Notes: a model not told the origin generated them from the letters alone. Positions 21,159 to 30,078 are shown, counted from the stretch's first letter. The stretch is 64,000 nucleotides of DNA from Providencia stuartii (GCA_900455155.1 UGUC01000001.1:546049-610048); one strand, 5' to 3'. Translations and numbers: made by a program.

Positions 21159-21368
21159 TTACATCTTAATTGTGATAGCGGCTGAGTCACAAATATCAGC
21201 TTGAACAAAGGTGTATCTAGGATCTTCACAAATAGATGTGAGTGACTCTAAGTTTCCCGCATAAGTTAATTTATCAACATTAATAACGGTATCATTGGTG
21301 TTATTAATAATATGGCGAATAACTGCGGAACCAATAAAGCCTGCACCACCAGTAACTAATATTTTCAC
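21159..21368 (-). pseudogene. rmlB: 5' remnant of rmlB (dTDP-glucose 4,6-dehydratase)
   Basis: The 69 codons encode [39 protein letters not shown] and [12 protein letters not shown], the unmistakable N terminus of RmlB/RffG with its NAD+ motif. Similarity then stops and the frame ends ITIKM. The full enzyme has about 355 aa, so four fifths of the gene is gone, with no trace downstream. It lies directly behind the JUMPstart leader, where rmlB commonly stands in O-antigen loci, so it is probably the stub of a former cluster left by replacement of the variable block. Confidence 0.85.
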
Positions 21369-21450
21369 TGAAAACCTTGGTATTTAATAATTTATTAAGT
21401 AAGAATAAATTTAGCTATGGTATAAATGTTTACTGCAATATTTGATCAGC

Positions 21451-21489
21451 CATAGCTACCGCACTGGGTTGTCGGGTCCCAGAGCACCA
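21451..21489 (-). promoter_or_regulatory. JUMPstart element with ops (RfaH recruitment)
   Basis: On the minus strand the block starts GTGCTCTGGGACCC and ends CAGTGCGGTAGCTATG. This matches the JUMPstart layout (GTGCTCTGG..., then the ops core GCGGTAGC). The ops element pauses RNA polymerase and recruits the antiterminator RfaH, which is needed for long polysaccharide operons. It lies 82 bases upstream of the rmlB remnant and in the right orientation. The last ops bases (TATG instead of CGTG) differ from the consensus. Confidence 0.8.
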
Positions 21490-21504
21490 TCGAATTCTAC
21501 ATTC

Positions 21505-21619
21505 GTGCTTATTAATTGAAAACATTACGTTTTTACGTAGTTGCTCAATTGATAAGCACGTCTTATCATTCATCGCCCTTCAAAAGGGCATGCATTTTCG
21601 CTGACTCGGTCAAGCGAAA
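21505..21619 (-). promoter_or_regulatory. Three consecutive hairpins in the leader upstream of JUMPstart
   Basis: Three inverted repeats follow one another. 21596-21619: TTTCGCTGAC pairs with GTCAAGCGAAA, with one bulge and a three-base loop. 21575-21589: GCCCTT/AAGGGC around a three-base loop. 21505-21559: GTGCTTATTAATTGA pairs with TCAATTGATAAGCAC (one mismatch) and encloses a second stem TACGT/ACGTA. Read on the minus strand they precede ops in the untranslated leader if the promoter lies to the right of 21620. None is followed by a T run typical of a terminator. Confidence 0.55.
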
Positions 21620-22050
21620 GCGCCTAATAATATCACTAAATATAGTTGCTGACTATCGGTGTGATTGTCTTAGAGAATAGTCTTATTATTTTGCTAACTC
21701 TCTAACCTATTGTAAAGAATAGATTTATATTCTTTGGGATTCCTTTGCTGACCGTAGGCAATATTTTATCTGCTATCTTAGGAAATAACCTTATTTTTTA
21801 TGGATGTATTTTATTCATTCGATTGAGATATATTTCTATACCCGAATATCGAGTTAAGATAAGTGAAATAATTTAGAAATATATCATTTTTATTTTTTGG
21901 TTATGCTAATACGCCTTAGTGACGTTAAATTAATAAAGAGCAATAATTAATTTTATTATTTTATTAAATGAATAAAAAAGCATCAGAAATAAACCTTTCT
22001 GATAATTATAGTGTGATTTCTAAATAAGTCGAATTTCGACTAGAAATAAA
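21620..22050. promoter_or_regulatory. Upstream region of the polysaccharide operon, promoter expected
   Basis: This AT-rich stretch without an ORF lies between the leader hairpins and the wzi terminator. The promoter of the rmlB-side transcript must lie here, but I cannot single out a convincing -35/-10 pair. No gene is seen. Confidence 0.4.
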
Positions 22051-22083
22051 AAACTAGCCGCGAATAATTCAGCGGCTAGTTTT
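22051..22083 (-). terminator. Rho-independent terminator after wzi
   Basis: Arms AAACTAGCCGC (22051-22061) and GCGGCTAGTTT (22072-22082) form an eleven-pair stem. On the minus strand the stem runs into TTTTTTATTT. It separates wzi from the downstream leader. Confidence 0.88.
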
Positions 22084-22118
22084 ATCATGGATATAACACT
22101 TTTATTAATGGCGATTGA

Positions 22119-23560
22119 TTACCATTCGAACGGTACGGTTACCATGACGGAAGCACCAATATCATCACTGGTGTCGTAATCTGTTTTCGATACCCAGACT
22201 TTTGCATCGGTGCTGACCATGTTATCAAAGTTATGCCACCAACCTAAATCGACACCCTTGATTGTTTCTGATTTAGGGTAGATTTTGTTTTGTGGATAAC
22301 TTTCTTTATTGACCTTGGCATAGACTAAACGTGTACTAACACGGTTATCATCGTCAAGGGTATATTCCACTTTGGCTGATAACATACGCCCATCACCACC
22401 CATGGCATGACCCAAAGGTGCACCTTGTTGGTAATAGCCATCTTTATAGATAAAAGTGACGATACATCACGCCGTTTTTGTTCCATTCGGTATGGGTATT
22501 AGAACCTTCAATATACCAGCTTAAAGGCTGACCCCATGCAGTATGGTAGCCTTCAATACCCCCCCATAAAAGCATTTTTCGATGGGAACATACCGGCTTC
22601 ATCTTCACCGATCATTTGGCCGTAAACACTGACAGGTAAACCAATCAGCGGGTAGAGTTTGATTTTAGCGTCAAGCCCTGCAAGCTGGTTACCGGGGTCA
22701 TCATTTTGATCACCCGTGTTATCTTTACCGGCCATCGCATTCCAGAAAGAATTCCAGTTGTTAGGGCGACCTTCACCTCCCCACATGACTACGCGTGAAC
22801 CCCCTAACTCAAAGAAATCCGTTGGGTTCATGGTCATACGTAAACCAATGAGCTTGGTATGGGGTTGTGAGGAGTACTGCTTAATTTGACCTGCTGTAAG
22901 CTGATATTGCCATGAGCCAATCCATGATAACCAAGGGGTTTCAAAAGGACTTTGGTCTGCACGCTGTATCAGGAAACCTGTGACAGGACGTGCTGCATCA
23001 GTACGGATCAAGCTACCATCATGGCCTGGCCCCCACCATTGAGGGATCTCACCAAAGCTAACCCATTGGTTCCAAATTTTCACACCACCGTAAGAACCAT
23101 TAAGGTTATAGTCAGAGCCATTTTCAACACGTAACGCTCGCTCAGCATTCGCTTTTAAATTTAAATCGACATCATCGGTGCTGTAATTACCTTCAACGGT
23201 ATAACGGAAATCACTGTATTCGCTTTGTGCGAACCCCTGTGGCATGGATGGCTTACTCGTTGACAGGTAGGTTTGTAATTGGAGGTTATTTTTAGTGCGA
23301 CTGAGTTGTTGCTTAATACGCTGCACAATCGCTTCTTGTTCACTATTGGTGATATTTGCATTATTAAGTGAGCGGGTAATTTCTTCTGAAGATAGGGGCC
23401 ATGTAGAAAGGCTGATTTGAATAACATTACGTTCTGATAACCATGCAAGGTCGTTTCGTAAGTTATTATCCGGTAGAACGAGACCCCCAGCAAGAGTATT
23501 GCCACTCATTACGCCCAATACCGTTAAAATGGCCAACTTGGTAAGCTTGATTTTTTTCAT
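22119..23560 (-). CDS. wzi: Wzi outer-membrane polysaccharide-anchoring protein (two frameshifts)
   Basis: Wzi is an 18-stranded outer-membrane lectin that ties capsule to the cell surface. It starts at 23560 (MKKIKLTKLAILTVLGVMSG) with a signal peptide cleaved near NTLAGG. It contains the family helix bundle (AWLSERNVIQISLSTWPLS), VSFGEIPQWWGPGHDGSLI and GGSRVVMWGGEGRP, and ends VTVPFEW. Extra bases in a seven-G run near 22562 and a four-T run near 22455 split it. Without them the protein is exactly 479 aa, the E. coli Wzi length. In E. coli group 1 loci wzi stands next to wza; here it is 12 kb away, at the cpxA end, with its own terminator. Confidence 0.92.
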
Positions 23561-23943
23561 TGATGAATCCGTTGAGTTGAGTCGTCTAATTTTTTGTGTT
23601 TTAGCGCGAAAATAGGCGCAAAAGTAATAAGTAAATTCCGAACACGAGTAAAGTACGATATCGCCCACAATTATCTTACTGTTCTATTTGACGTATTAGT
23701 TAGGCATGTGTGCGGTGTTTTTTTTATATAATAGGCAAACTCTGAATAAATAAAAAGCAGATTATAGGCGCATGCGGTAAATTGCCTTTTTATGATGATA
23801 TATCACAACATAATTAAAACAGTAGGCTAGAGGAACTATTTGTCTTATTTGGTGATACTGACTGTCTTAAAATGATTGAATAGCAAATTGATTAAACGGA
23901 TTTTAATTAGGTGAAATTACTTATATTGGCGTGGGAATAAAAT
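23561..23943. other. Intergenic region upstream of wzi, no gene seen
   Basis: This 383-base AT-rich stretch lies between the cpxA terminator and the wzi start. It must contain the wzi promoter. No ORF or repeat with support is seen. Confidence 0.4.
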
Positions 23944-23976
23944 TGGCGCCTTAATCAAATGAATATTAAGGCGCCG
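23944..23976 (-). terminator. Hairpin terminator after cpxA
   Basis: GGCGCCTTAAT and ATTAAGGCGCC form a perfect eleven-pair stem with a short loop. On the minus strand it follows the cpxA stop and leads into AATTTTATT. It closes the cpxRA operon. Confidence 0.85.
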
Positions 23977-23990
23977 AGAGTTAATTGGGA

Positions 23991-25361
23991 TTATCGACCA
24001 TGCTCGGGTAACCAAATTTGCAAACGGAGGCCACCAAGTGGGCTATCGTCTGCTTTTACCCAGCCTTTATGCTGTGAGATTGCGGTTTCAACAATCGCAA
24101 GGCCTAGGCCAGTTCCGCCAGTCTCCCTATCGCGTGCTTCATCTGTACGGTAGAAAGGGCGGAAAATGTGTTCGCGATCAGCGGGGCTAACTCCTGGGCC
24201 ATCATCATCGACAGTGATTAAGATGCCGTTGTTTTCCTCTTTAAAATTGACCGCAATGTGGGTATTTGAGTAGCGAAGGGCATTGCGAACGATATTTTCA
24301 AATGCACTGCCTATCGCCGATGGATTGCAATAAATCGGCCATGGACCTGGCGGGGCGGTGACATCTAACGTTTTATTCATCTGCTCTGCTTCAAAGCGAG
24401 CATCTTCTAGAATATCGCCCCATAATTCATCGGCTTTAATATTCTCCCTTAAGATCTCATTTTTGTGCTGGCTACGTGATAGCACGAGTAAGTCATTGAT
24501 CATACTATCTAGGCGATGCGTTTCGGTTTCGATACGTTCTAGCTCTTTACTTTCACCATGGCGGCGGCGTAAGAGTGCCGTTGCCAGTTGTAAGCGTGTG
24601 AGTGGCGTCCGTAGTTCGTGCGAGATATCAGAAATCAGTCGTTGTTGGGCAGTGACCATGCCATCAAGCGCGCTAATCATCTGGTTAAAACTGTTACCGG
24701 CAGAAAGAAACTCTTGCGGCCCCGATTCAAGTTCAGGGTGTGGTCGTAAATTGCCTTTTGCAACATCGTCTGCCGCCATTTTTAATTTACGGGCAGGGCG
24801 TGCCAAGCTCCATGATAACCAAAGTAATAATGGGGCGCTAATCAGCATAGTGGCAATTAATAACAAGAATGGCCGGTCAAACAATAAGTTAATAAAGTCT
24901 GATTGTGGGCTATTGGCTGGGCGAACTAAATAGAGTTGGTAATGGTCTTCACCGTCGCGAATGGAAAAAGGCCCAAGAATTTCCGCGCGACCATATTTTT
25001 TCTTTTTCGGGTGATCGGCATTGTCGGATTGCCCGATAAAGTTACGGATCACTTGCATTTCACTGGGCATCGCCCCGATAACACGTCCTTCACTGGTCAC
25101 AATGATCAGACGTTGCCCCGGAGGCGCCCATTTTTTGATGGAATTAGAAATCCGCCTCCACCAAAGAAGGTCATTCATCGGCGCCTGTGCAAGTTCGGCT
25201 TCGATGTGTTGTTCAAGCATTTCCCCTTGGCGCTGCTCACTTTCCAGAAGGGAAGTGAGCTGCCGAGAGTCTAGCTTGGGTACCATCAGCACTAGCATTA
25301 ACACTAGTGCGAGGGTAAACCAGAAAATTGCAAATATTCTTGCGGTTAAGCTATTTATCAT
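23991..25361 (-). CDS. cpxA: CpxA envelope-stress sensor histidine kinase
   Basis: CpxA senses misfolded periplasmic protein and phosphorylates CpxR. The 456-aa protein (E. coli 457 aa) has a first transmembrane helix (residues about 7-29), a periplasmic sensor domain, a second helix near residues 163-184, a HAMP domain, and the H-box ISDISHELRTPLTRLQLATALL with the phosphorylated histidine near 248. ATPase motifs follow: ENIVRNALRYS (N), VDDDGPGVSP (G1) and GGTGLGLAIV (G2). Its ATG overlaps the cpxR TGA (ATGA). In Providencia cpxA is the other border of the O-antigen locus. Confidence 0.97.
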   Translation of the reverse strand: MINSLTARIFAIFWFTLALVLMLVLMVPKLDSRQLTSLLESEQRQGEMLEQHIEAELAQAPMNDLLWWRRISNSIKKWAPPGQRLIIVTSEGRVIGAMPSEMQVIRNFIGQSDNADHPKKKKYGRAEILGPFSIRDGEDHYQLYLVRPANSPQSDFINLLFDRPFLLLIATMLISAPLLLWLSWSLARPARKLKMAADDVAKGNLRPHPELESGPQEFLSAGNSFNQMISALDGMVTAQQRLISDISHELRTPLTRLQLATALLRRRHGESKELERIETETHRLDSMINDLLVLSRSQHKNEILRENIKADELWGDILEDARFEAEQMNKTLDVTAPPGPWPIYCNPSAIGSAFENIVRNALRYSNTHIAVNFKEENNGILITVDDDGPGVSPADREHIFRPFYRTDEARDRETGGTGLGLAIVETAISQHKGWVKADDSPLGGLRLQIWLPEHGR

Positions 25362-26058
25362 GTTGCTGAAACCATCAAGTATCCACGACCACGTAAAGTT
25401 TTAAACCACGGTTGACCATCTGTACGCTCTGGCAATTTTACGGCGTAAGTTAGAAATGTGCATATCGATAGCACGGTCAAATGGCGTTAAGCGTTTCCCA
25501 AGAACTTCTTGGCTTAGATGTTCTCTTGAAACGACTTGACCGAGGTGCTGAGCTAATAAATAGAGTAGCGTGAACTCAGTACCTGTTAGGTCTAGAATTT
25601 CGTTATCAAAGCTGGCCTCTTGGCGACCAGGGTTTAATTGTAGCTTATCAACTTGCAGAACAGGCGTATTGCTATTGTCGCCCTGATTCTGTTCGCTCCA
25701 ATTAGAACGGCGCAATAGTGCACGGATACGGGCAACGAGTTCGCGGTCATTGAAAGGTTTAGGAAGATAGTCATCTGCACCTAACTCAAGGCCTAACACT
25801 TTGTCTAGCTCACTACCGCGAGCGGTTAACATAATGACAGGAGTTTGGTGGATTTGACGCAACTCTTTTAATGTCTCAATACCATTTTTTCTTTGGCATC
25901 ATGACATCAAGTAATAACAGATCAATGGACGAGTCCAGTTGTTGTAAAGCCTGTTCACCATCATAGGCGATGACAACGTTGAAACCTTCCATTTCGAGCA
26001 GTTCTTTTAAGAGCGACGTGAGTTCACGGTCGTCATCAACTAATAGGATTTTATGCAT
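25358..26058 (-). CDS. cpxR: CpxR response regulator (two frameshifts)
   Basis: CpxR is an OmpR-family regulator controlling envelope folding and degradation factors. From 26058 it reads MHKILLVDDDRELTSLLKEL and LLLLDVMMPKK with the phosphorylated Asp near residue 51. It is then split by an extra A in a six-A run near 25893 (MPKKNGIDTLK expected). The middle LTARGSELDKVLGLELGADDYLPKPFNDREL and the winged helix LSQEVLGKRLTPFDRAIDMHISNLRRK are intact. A second extra A near 25440 hides the C terminus (LRGRGYLMVSAT after correction). The corrected length is 232 aa, exactly that of E. coli. Confidence 0.95.
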
Positions 26059-26113
26059 GTGTTTAAGTCCTCCAACTGCCAAAATACGATAACAATCTTC
26101 ATGATTCCATGAC

Positions 26114-26128
26114 TTTACGTTCTTTTAC
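26114..26128 (-). promoter_or_regulatory. CpxR binding box between cpxR and cpxP
   Basis: The minus strand carries GTAAA, five bases, GTAAA: a perfect match to the CpxR consensus GTAAA-N5-GTAAA. It lies in the 153-base divergent region, 56 bases from cpxR and 84 bases from cpxP, as expected for autoregulation of cpxRA and strong Cpx control of cpxP. Confidence 0.9.
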
Positions 26129-26211
26129 ATGCTCTGACGCTAGTTTGCAGCCACCGGCGTATAGTTGTCCACATTGAATCACGAGCACTGTCCGAGAACA
26201 AGGAGTCAGAA

Positions 26212-26748
26212 ATGCAAAGAACAGCACAAACAACAGTAATGTTGACGTTAGCCTCTGCATTCATTTTCGGCTCAGTGACGGCTTTTGGGGATACACCAGA
26301 AAATGTGGCACAAACTGGTGATGGTTCGACTCCCCTAATGTTGCAAATGCAAAATGAGCCTACCTCATCAGCGTTGGCTAAACTTCAGCATTATGAGCTG
26401 TTTGGTAGTGAAGAACGCACGAGTACATTTATGTTTAATGGTATCACGTTAAATGAAAAACAGCGCCAGCAATTACGTGATTTAATGGCAACACAACGCC
26501 GTTATCAATTTGATAACCCAGTTTCAGTGCAAGAGCGTGAAGCATTGCACAGTTTAATTACCGCAGACGACTTTGATGAGCAGGCAGTACGTGCCCAATT
26601 AGAAAAAAGTTTGCAAAAAGAATTAACTCAGCGTGTTGAAATGGCGCGAATTCATCATGAATTGTATCAGTTATTAACACCTGAGCAGAAAGCCCAACTT
26701 GAGCAGATCCATCAACAAAAAATGTCTCAATATCAGGCTTTGCAATAA
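26212..26748 (+). CDS. cpxP: CpxP periplasmic Cpx-pathway inhibitor/chaperone
   Basis: CpxP is a periplasmic dimer that restrains CpxA and delivers misfolded proteins to DegP. The 178-aa protein has a signal peptide (cleavage near VTAFG), and the two LTxxQ-type motifs as LNEKQRQQLRDLM (about residue 75) and LTPEQKAQLEQ (near the C terminus). It is helical and Gln-rich, slightly longer than the E. coli protein (166 aa). A clear Shine-Dalgarno (AAGGAG) precedes the ATG. The E. coli neighbour fieF is absent. Confidence 0.93.
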   Translation: MQRTAQTTVMLTLASAFIFGSVTAFGDTPENVAQTGDGSTPLMLQMQNEPTSSALAKLQHYELFGSEERTSTFMFNGITLNEKQRQQLRDLMATQRRYQFDNPVSVQEREALHSLITADDFDEQAVRAQLEKSLQKELTQRVEMARIHHELYQLLTPEQKAQLEQIHQQKMSQYQALQ

Positions 26749-26852
26749 CTCATTGAATGAAATTTATTGAGTACCGAATTCTCTTGATCGTAGTAGTGAA
26801 GTAGCAATAAGTGAAGTTTTTTCCTTGCCATAGACACCATCCCTGTCTTTTA

Positions 26853-26878
26853 CAGCCCCTTTTAGGGGCTTTTTTTTT
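26853..26878 (+). terminator. Rho-independent terminator after cpxP
   Basis: AGCCCCT, four bases, AGGGGCT followed by eight T. The stem is about 100 bases past the cpxP stop. Confidence 0.92.
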
Positions 26879-26901
26879 GCGCTTAGCTTTTAAAATAAAA
26901 A

Positions 26902-27167
26902 ATGGATCCCTCTCTATGCTTCCCTTTTGATCACCCTGTTGATGCAGGTTTTTATCGATAATATAAACATGCTGAGCAAATAATATAGGTTCTGAAACAA
27001 CGGCAAAGGCGCTCTTTAGTGCTTCTATTTTTAATCATCAAGTAGACAAAGCCCTGCGAATTTTATCCTATCTTAGTGTTGTGCGTTTGGTCGATCGCCG
27101 CTTTGTGGTGAAATTGTTCAGACTCGACTCTACAGAAACTGATTATTTAGTTAATTATTTTGGATAA
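26902..27167 (+). pseudogene. Unrecognised coding-like remnant between cpxP and loiP
   Basis: One frame reads MDPSLCFPFDHPVDAGFYR and then, after frame breaks around 26958-26992, a second reads GSETTAKALFSASIFNHQVD and ALRILSYLSVVRLVDRRFVV to a TAA at 27165. Both halves have the codon composition of protein. Joined they would give roughly 88 aa. I do not recognise the family. It occupies the fieF position of E. coli but does not look like a cation-efflux protein. No ribosome binding site is evident, so it may be a decayed gene. Confidence 0.3.
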
Positions 27168-27325
27168 AGCGAATTATTATTCCAATGATTTTGCTATTAA
27201 GACAAAAAACGGGTTAAATTCATTTTATGAAGATGATCTCACTCTATTCCTATTGTTATTTTGCTCAAAATTCATAGTCTTTATGCCGTAAAATTGTTGT
27301 GTGTATTGCAAAGGAAAATAATATT

Positions 27326-28080
27326 ATGAAAATGAAGGCTCTTGTTGCAGTCGCTGTCTCTGCTGTCATTTTGACGGGATGTAAAAACTTAGACCAAGGC
27401 ATGCTAACTAACTCTGGTATGCAATTATTCCAAGCCGCTACTTTAACGGATGGTGACGTTAAGCAATTAAGCGACCAATCTTGTAAAGAAATGGACGCAC
27501 AAAATAAAATTGCACCCGCTTCAAGCAAGTACTCTAAACGCTTAGATAAAATTGCTAAATCATTAGGCAATGAAATTGATGGCACACCAGTTAACTACAA
27601 AGTTTATATGACTGATGATGTGAATGCTTGGGCAATGGCGAATGGTTGCGTTCGTGTCTATAGCGGCCTGATGGATATCATGAATGATAACGAAGTCGAA
27701 GGTGTATTAGGTCATGAAATGGGCCACGTTGCACTCGGCCATACACGTAAAGCAATGCAAGTTGCTTATGCCGCGGTTGCCGCGCGTACCGCAGCAGCTT
27801 CAAGCGGGTGGCGTTGTTGAGCAACTCAGCTCTTCACAATTAGCTGCGCTGGGGTGAAAAACTGATTAACTCTCAGTTCTCTCAACATCAAGAGAGCCAA
27901 GCGGATGATTTCTCTTATGACTTGCTGAAAAAACGCGGTGTTAAAACTGACGGCTTAGTCACTGGTTTTGAGAAATTAGCTCAAATGGGTAGCAAAGAAA
28001 GCAGCATGTTCGATTCTCACCCACCGTCAGCAGAGCGTGCACAACATATCCGTGACCGTATCGCGGCTGACAAAAAATAA
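27326..28080 (+). CDS. loiP: LoiP/YggG-type M48 metalloprotease lipoprotein (two frameshifts)
   Basis: This is an outer-membrane-anchored zinc protease of family M48B. From 27326 the protein has a lipoprotein signal with lipobox ILTGC (Cys near residue 20), the NAWAMANGCVRVYSGLMDIM segment, the catalytic GHEMGHVALGH (HExxH) and, after two extra G in short G runs (near 27810 and 27855), EKLINSQFSQHQESQADDFSYDLL with the third zinc ligand Glu, and the terminal DSHPPSAERAQHIRDRI. Corrected length is 250 aa (E. coli LoiP 252 aa). It stands alone, with its own terminator. Confidence 0.9.
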
Positions 28081-28110
28081 TTATTTATTCAGTTAGAATA
28101 ATATTGAAAA

Positions 28111-28143
28111 GCAGTAGAGGTGCCGCCTTTACTGCCTTTTTTT
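28111..28143 (+). terminator. Rho-independent terminator after loiP
   Basis: GCAGTAGAGG and CCTTTACTGC pair around a short loop and are followed by seven T on the plus strand, 31 bases past the loiP stop. Confidence 0.82.
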
Positions 28144-28391
28144 GTATCTTCATTTGTGTTGATCTTGTGATCATGCCATTAACTTTTTGCTAATAATCTA
28201 TTCTTTGCTGTTTATCTGCGAATGTTGTCTCAAAAAAAACGAAATCAGACCTTGCTGCTTGCACTCTAAAATAACTCCGCCTATTTTGATGCTTGAATTT
28301 CTTTTTTGGGTGTATTCGCTAAAAAATAGCTACCCTATTTTTTGTCGTGGCTGGGTAGCAAAAATAAAATAACGATTCGCAAGGAATAAAC

Positions 28392-29040
28392 ATGGAAAAA
28401 GCTCAGAGGATTTCTTTGCTAGCAAAAGGCATGGGAATGTTGCTGTCATTTACTTGTCGTTTATTAACGGGCGTACGTACCCGTTGGGTTGGTTTGCCAA
28501 CCGGCAATGACACCACGTATCTATTATGCTAACCATTCCAGCCATCTTGATGGTTTAGTTATTTGGGCTGGATTACCTCCTTTAATGCGCCATGCTGTTC
28601 ACCCTGTCGCCGCAAGAGATTATTGGGATAAAACGCCCTTTCGACGCTATCTAGTCAATAACGTTTTTCGCGCTGTTTTAATCGACCGTTAAAGGTGATG
28701 GAACGGCGAAAGAGAATGTCTTAGAGCCACTTGAGGCGATATTGGAAAAACAAGAATCATTGATTTTGTTCCCAGAAGGTACGCGCGGGGGATGGCGAAG
28801 AATTAAGTCATTTTAAAAGCGGTATCTATCACTTAGCCAAAAAACACCCCTCATGTTTGAAGTGGTGCCTGTGTACCTTGAGAATTTAAATCGCGTACTA
28901 CCAAAGGGGGTCGAAGTTGGTTGTGCCGGTGATCTTGCTCTGCGGTTGTGGGTAAGCCATTAGCCCCATTAGGCGAGGATGAACCAAAAGCCGTATTCTT
29001 AGAGCGTGCGAAACTCGCACTAGAGGAGTTGATGCCATGA
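28392..29040 (+). CDS. PlsC-like lysophospholipid acyltransferase (about six frameshifts)
   Basis: This is a 1-acyl-glycerol-3-phosphate acyltransferase-family protein. It begins MEKAQRISLLAKGMGMLLSF with a membrane helix. The acyltransferase block I motif reads YYANHSSHLDGLVIW (catalytic NH-x4-D). Block II is near DYWDKTPFRRYLVNNVF and block III is LFPEGTRG. The end is LERAKLALEELMP. Single-base changes in short G, T and A runs are needed at about 28485, 28690, 28790, 28845, 28918 and 28945; correction gives about 214 aa. The TGA overlaps the ATG of the CdsA-like gene, so the two form a coupled phospholipid pair. Confidence 0.75.
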
Positions 29041-29989
29041 GTAGTATTTGGATAGCGAAATCGTGTTATTGCTATCAGGTGTCTTTAGCATACTTGTGGT
29101 CGCTAGTATTATTGGCGGGATCCTCGCTTACCGTTATTCAGGGGATAACAGCAATCCAACCATTGATAACTTGAATGCTCGGATCCGAGCTTGGGTGGTT
29201 AATGTGTATTGTCTGTGTACTTGCCGTTGTGATTGGCAATATCGGTGTCGTGATTTTATTTGCACTGATCTCATTTTTTGCATTGGCGGGAGTTTATTAC
29301 CTTAACACCGACTCGGCGTAGTGACCATGAAGCCCTATTTTTGGTGTTTTTTTATTTTCCTCCCTCTGCAATATGTTTTAGTCGGCATTCAGTGGTATGG
29401 CATGTTTCTCAGTCTTTGTGCCGGTGTTTGTGTTCCTTTTCTTACCTACTCGCATTGCCTTAGCGGGAGATACGTATCATTTCCTCGAGCGTACCTCAAA
29501 AATTCAGTGGGGGATGTTTAGTCGCGGTATTCTGTTTAAGCCATGTACCAGCCTTGTTGATGTTGGATATTCAAGGTTATGAGGGGGAAAACGTCAAACT
29601 GCTGCTGTTCTTGATTGTGGTTACGCAACTTTCTGATGTGCTGCAATATGTGTTTGGAAAATTGTTTGGCAAACATCCTATTGTGCCAAAATTAAGCCCG
29701 AACAAAACCATTGAAGGCTTTGTTGGTGGCATTTTATCTTCCGTGCTAATTGGTATCTGCTTGTATTGGGTAACCCCATTTAGTTGGTGGGCAGCAGGGC
29801 TAATGTCACTGGCGATTACCCTAATGGGCTTTGTGGGAGGATTATGTATGTCTGCTATCAAACGCGATAGCGGCATCAAAGATTTTTGGCGCCATAATCG
29901 AAGGGCACGGCGGGATGCTAGATCGTATCGACTCTTTATGCTTTGCCGCGCCAATCTTCTTCCATCTAACACGCTATTTTTATACTTAA
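29037..29989 (+). CDS. CdsA-like phosphatidate cytidylyltransferase (several frameshifts)
   Basis: This multi-pass membrane enzyme would make CDP-diacylglycerol from phosphatidate and CTP. Fragments in three frames read SEIVLLLSGVFSILVVASI, then WWLMCIVCVLAVVIGNIGVV, then YHFLERTSKIQWGMF, then VTQLSDVLQYVFGKLFGKHP, SPNKTIEGFVGGI and SAIKRDSGIKDFG. They end with the CDS signature GGMLDRIDSLCFAAP followed by IFFHLTRYFYT. The length after correction is about 315 aa. It resembles the YnbB-type paralogues paired with other lipid genes rather than the housekeeping CdsA, which normally lies in the ispU-rseP region. Frame breaks are dense between 29048 and 29580. Confidence 0.75.
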
Positions 29990-30036
29990 TCTTAGGCCTG
30001 TGCCTGATGACTCCAAGTATTGGCCTTTGAAAATGG

Positions 30037-30078
30037 AGCCCCGTTGGTTAACCCATAACCGCTAACGGGGCTTTTTTG
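30037..30078 (+). terminator. Rho-independent terminator after the CdsA-like gene
   Basis: AGCCCCGTT (30037-30045) pairs with AACGGGGCT (30064-30072), with further GGTTA/TAACC pairing inside, and is followed by six T. Confidence 0.88.

Noticed and set aside
24358..24933. 191-aa plus-strand frame inside cpxA
   Set aside because: Ser/Arg-rich composition typical of an antisense shadow; cpxA is complete.
29278..29582. Three overlapping plus-strand frames of 60-66 aa
   Set aside because: They are pieces of the CdsA-like gene split by base errors, not separate small proteins.
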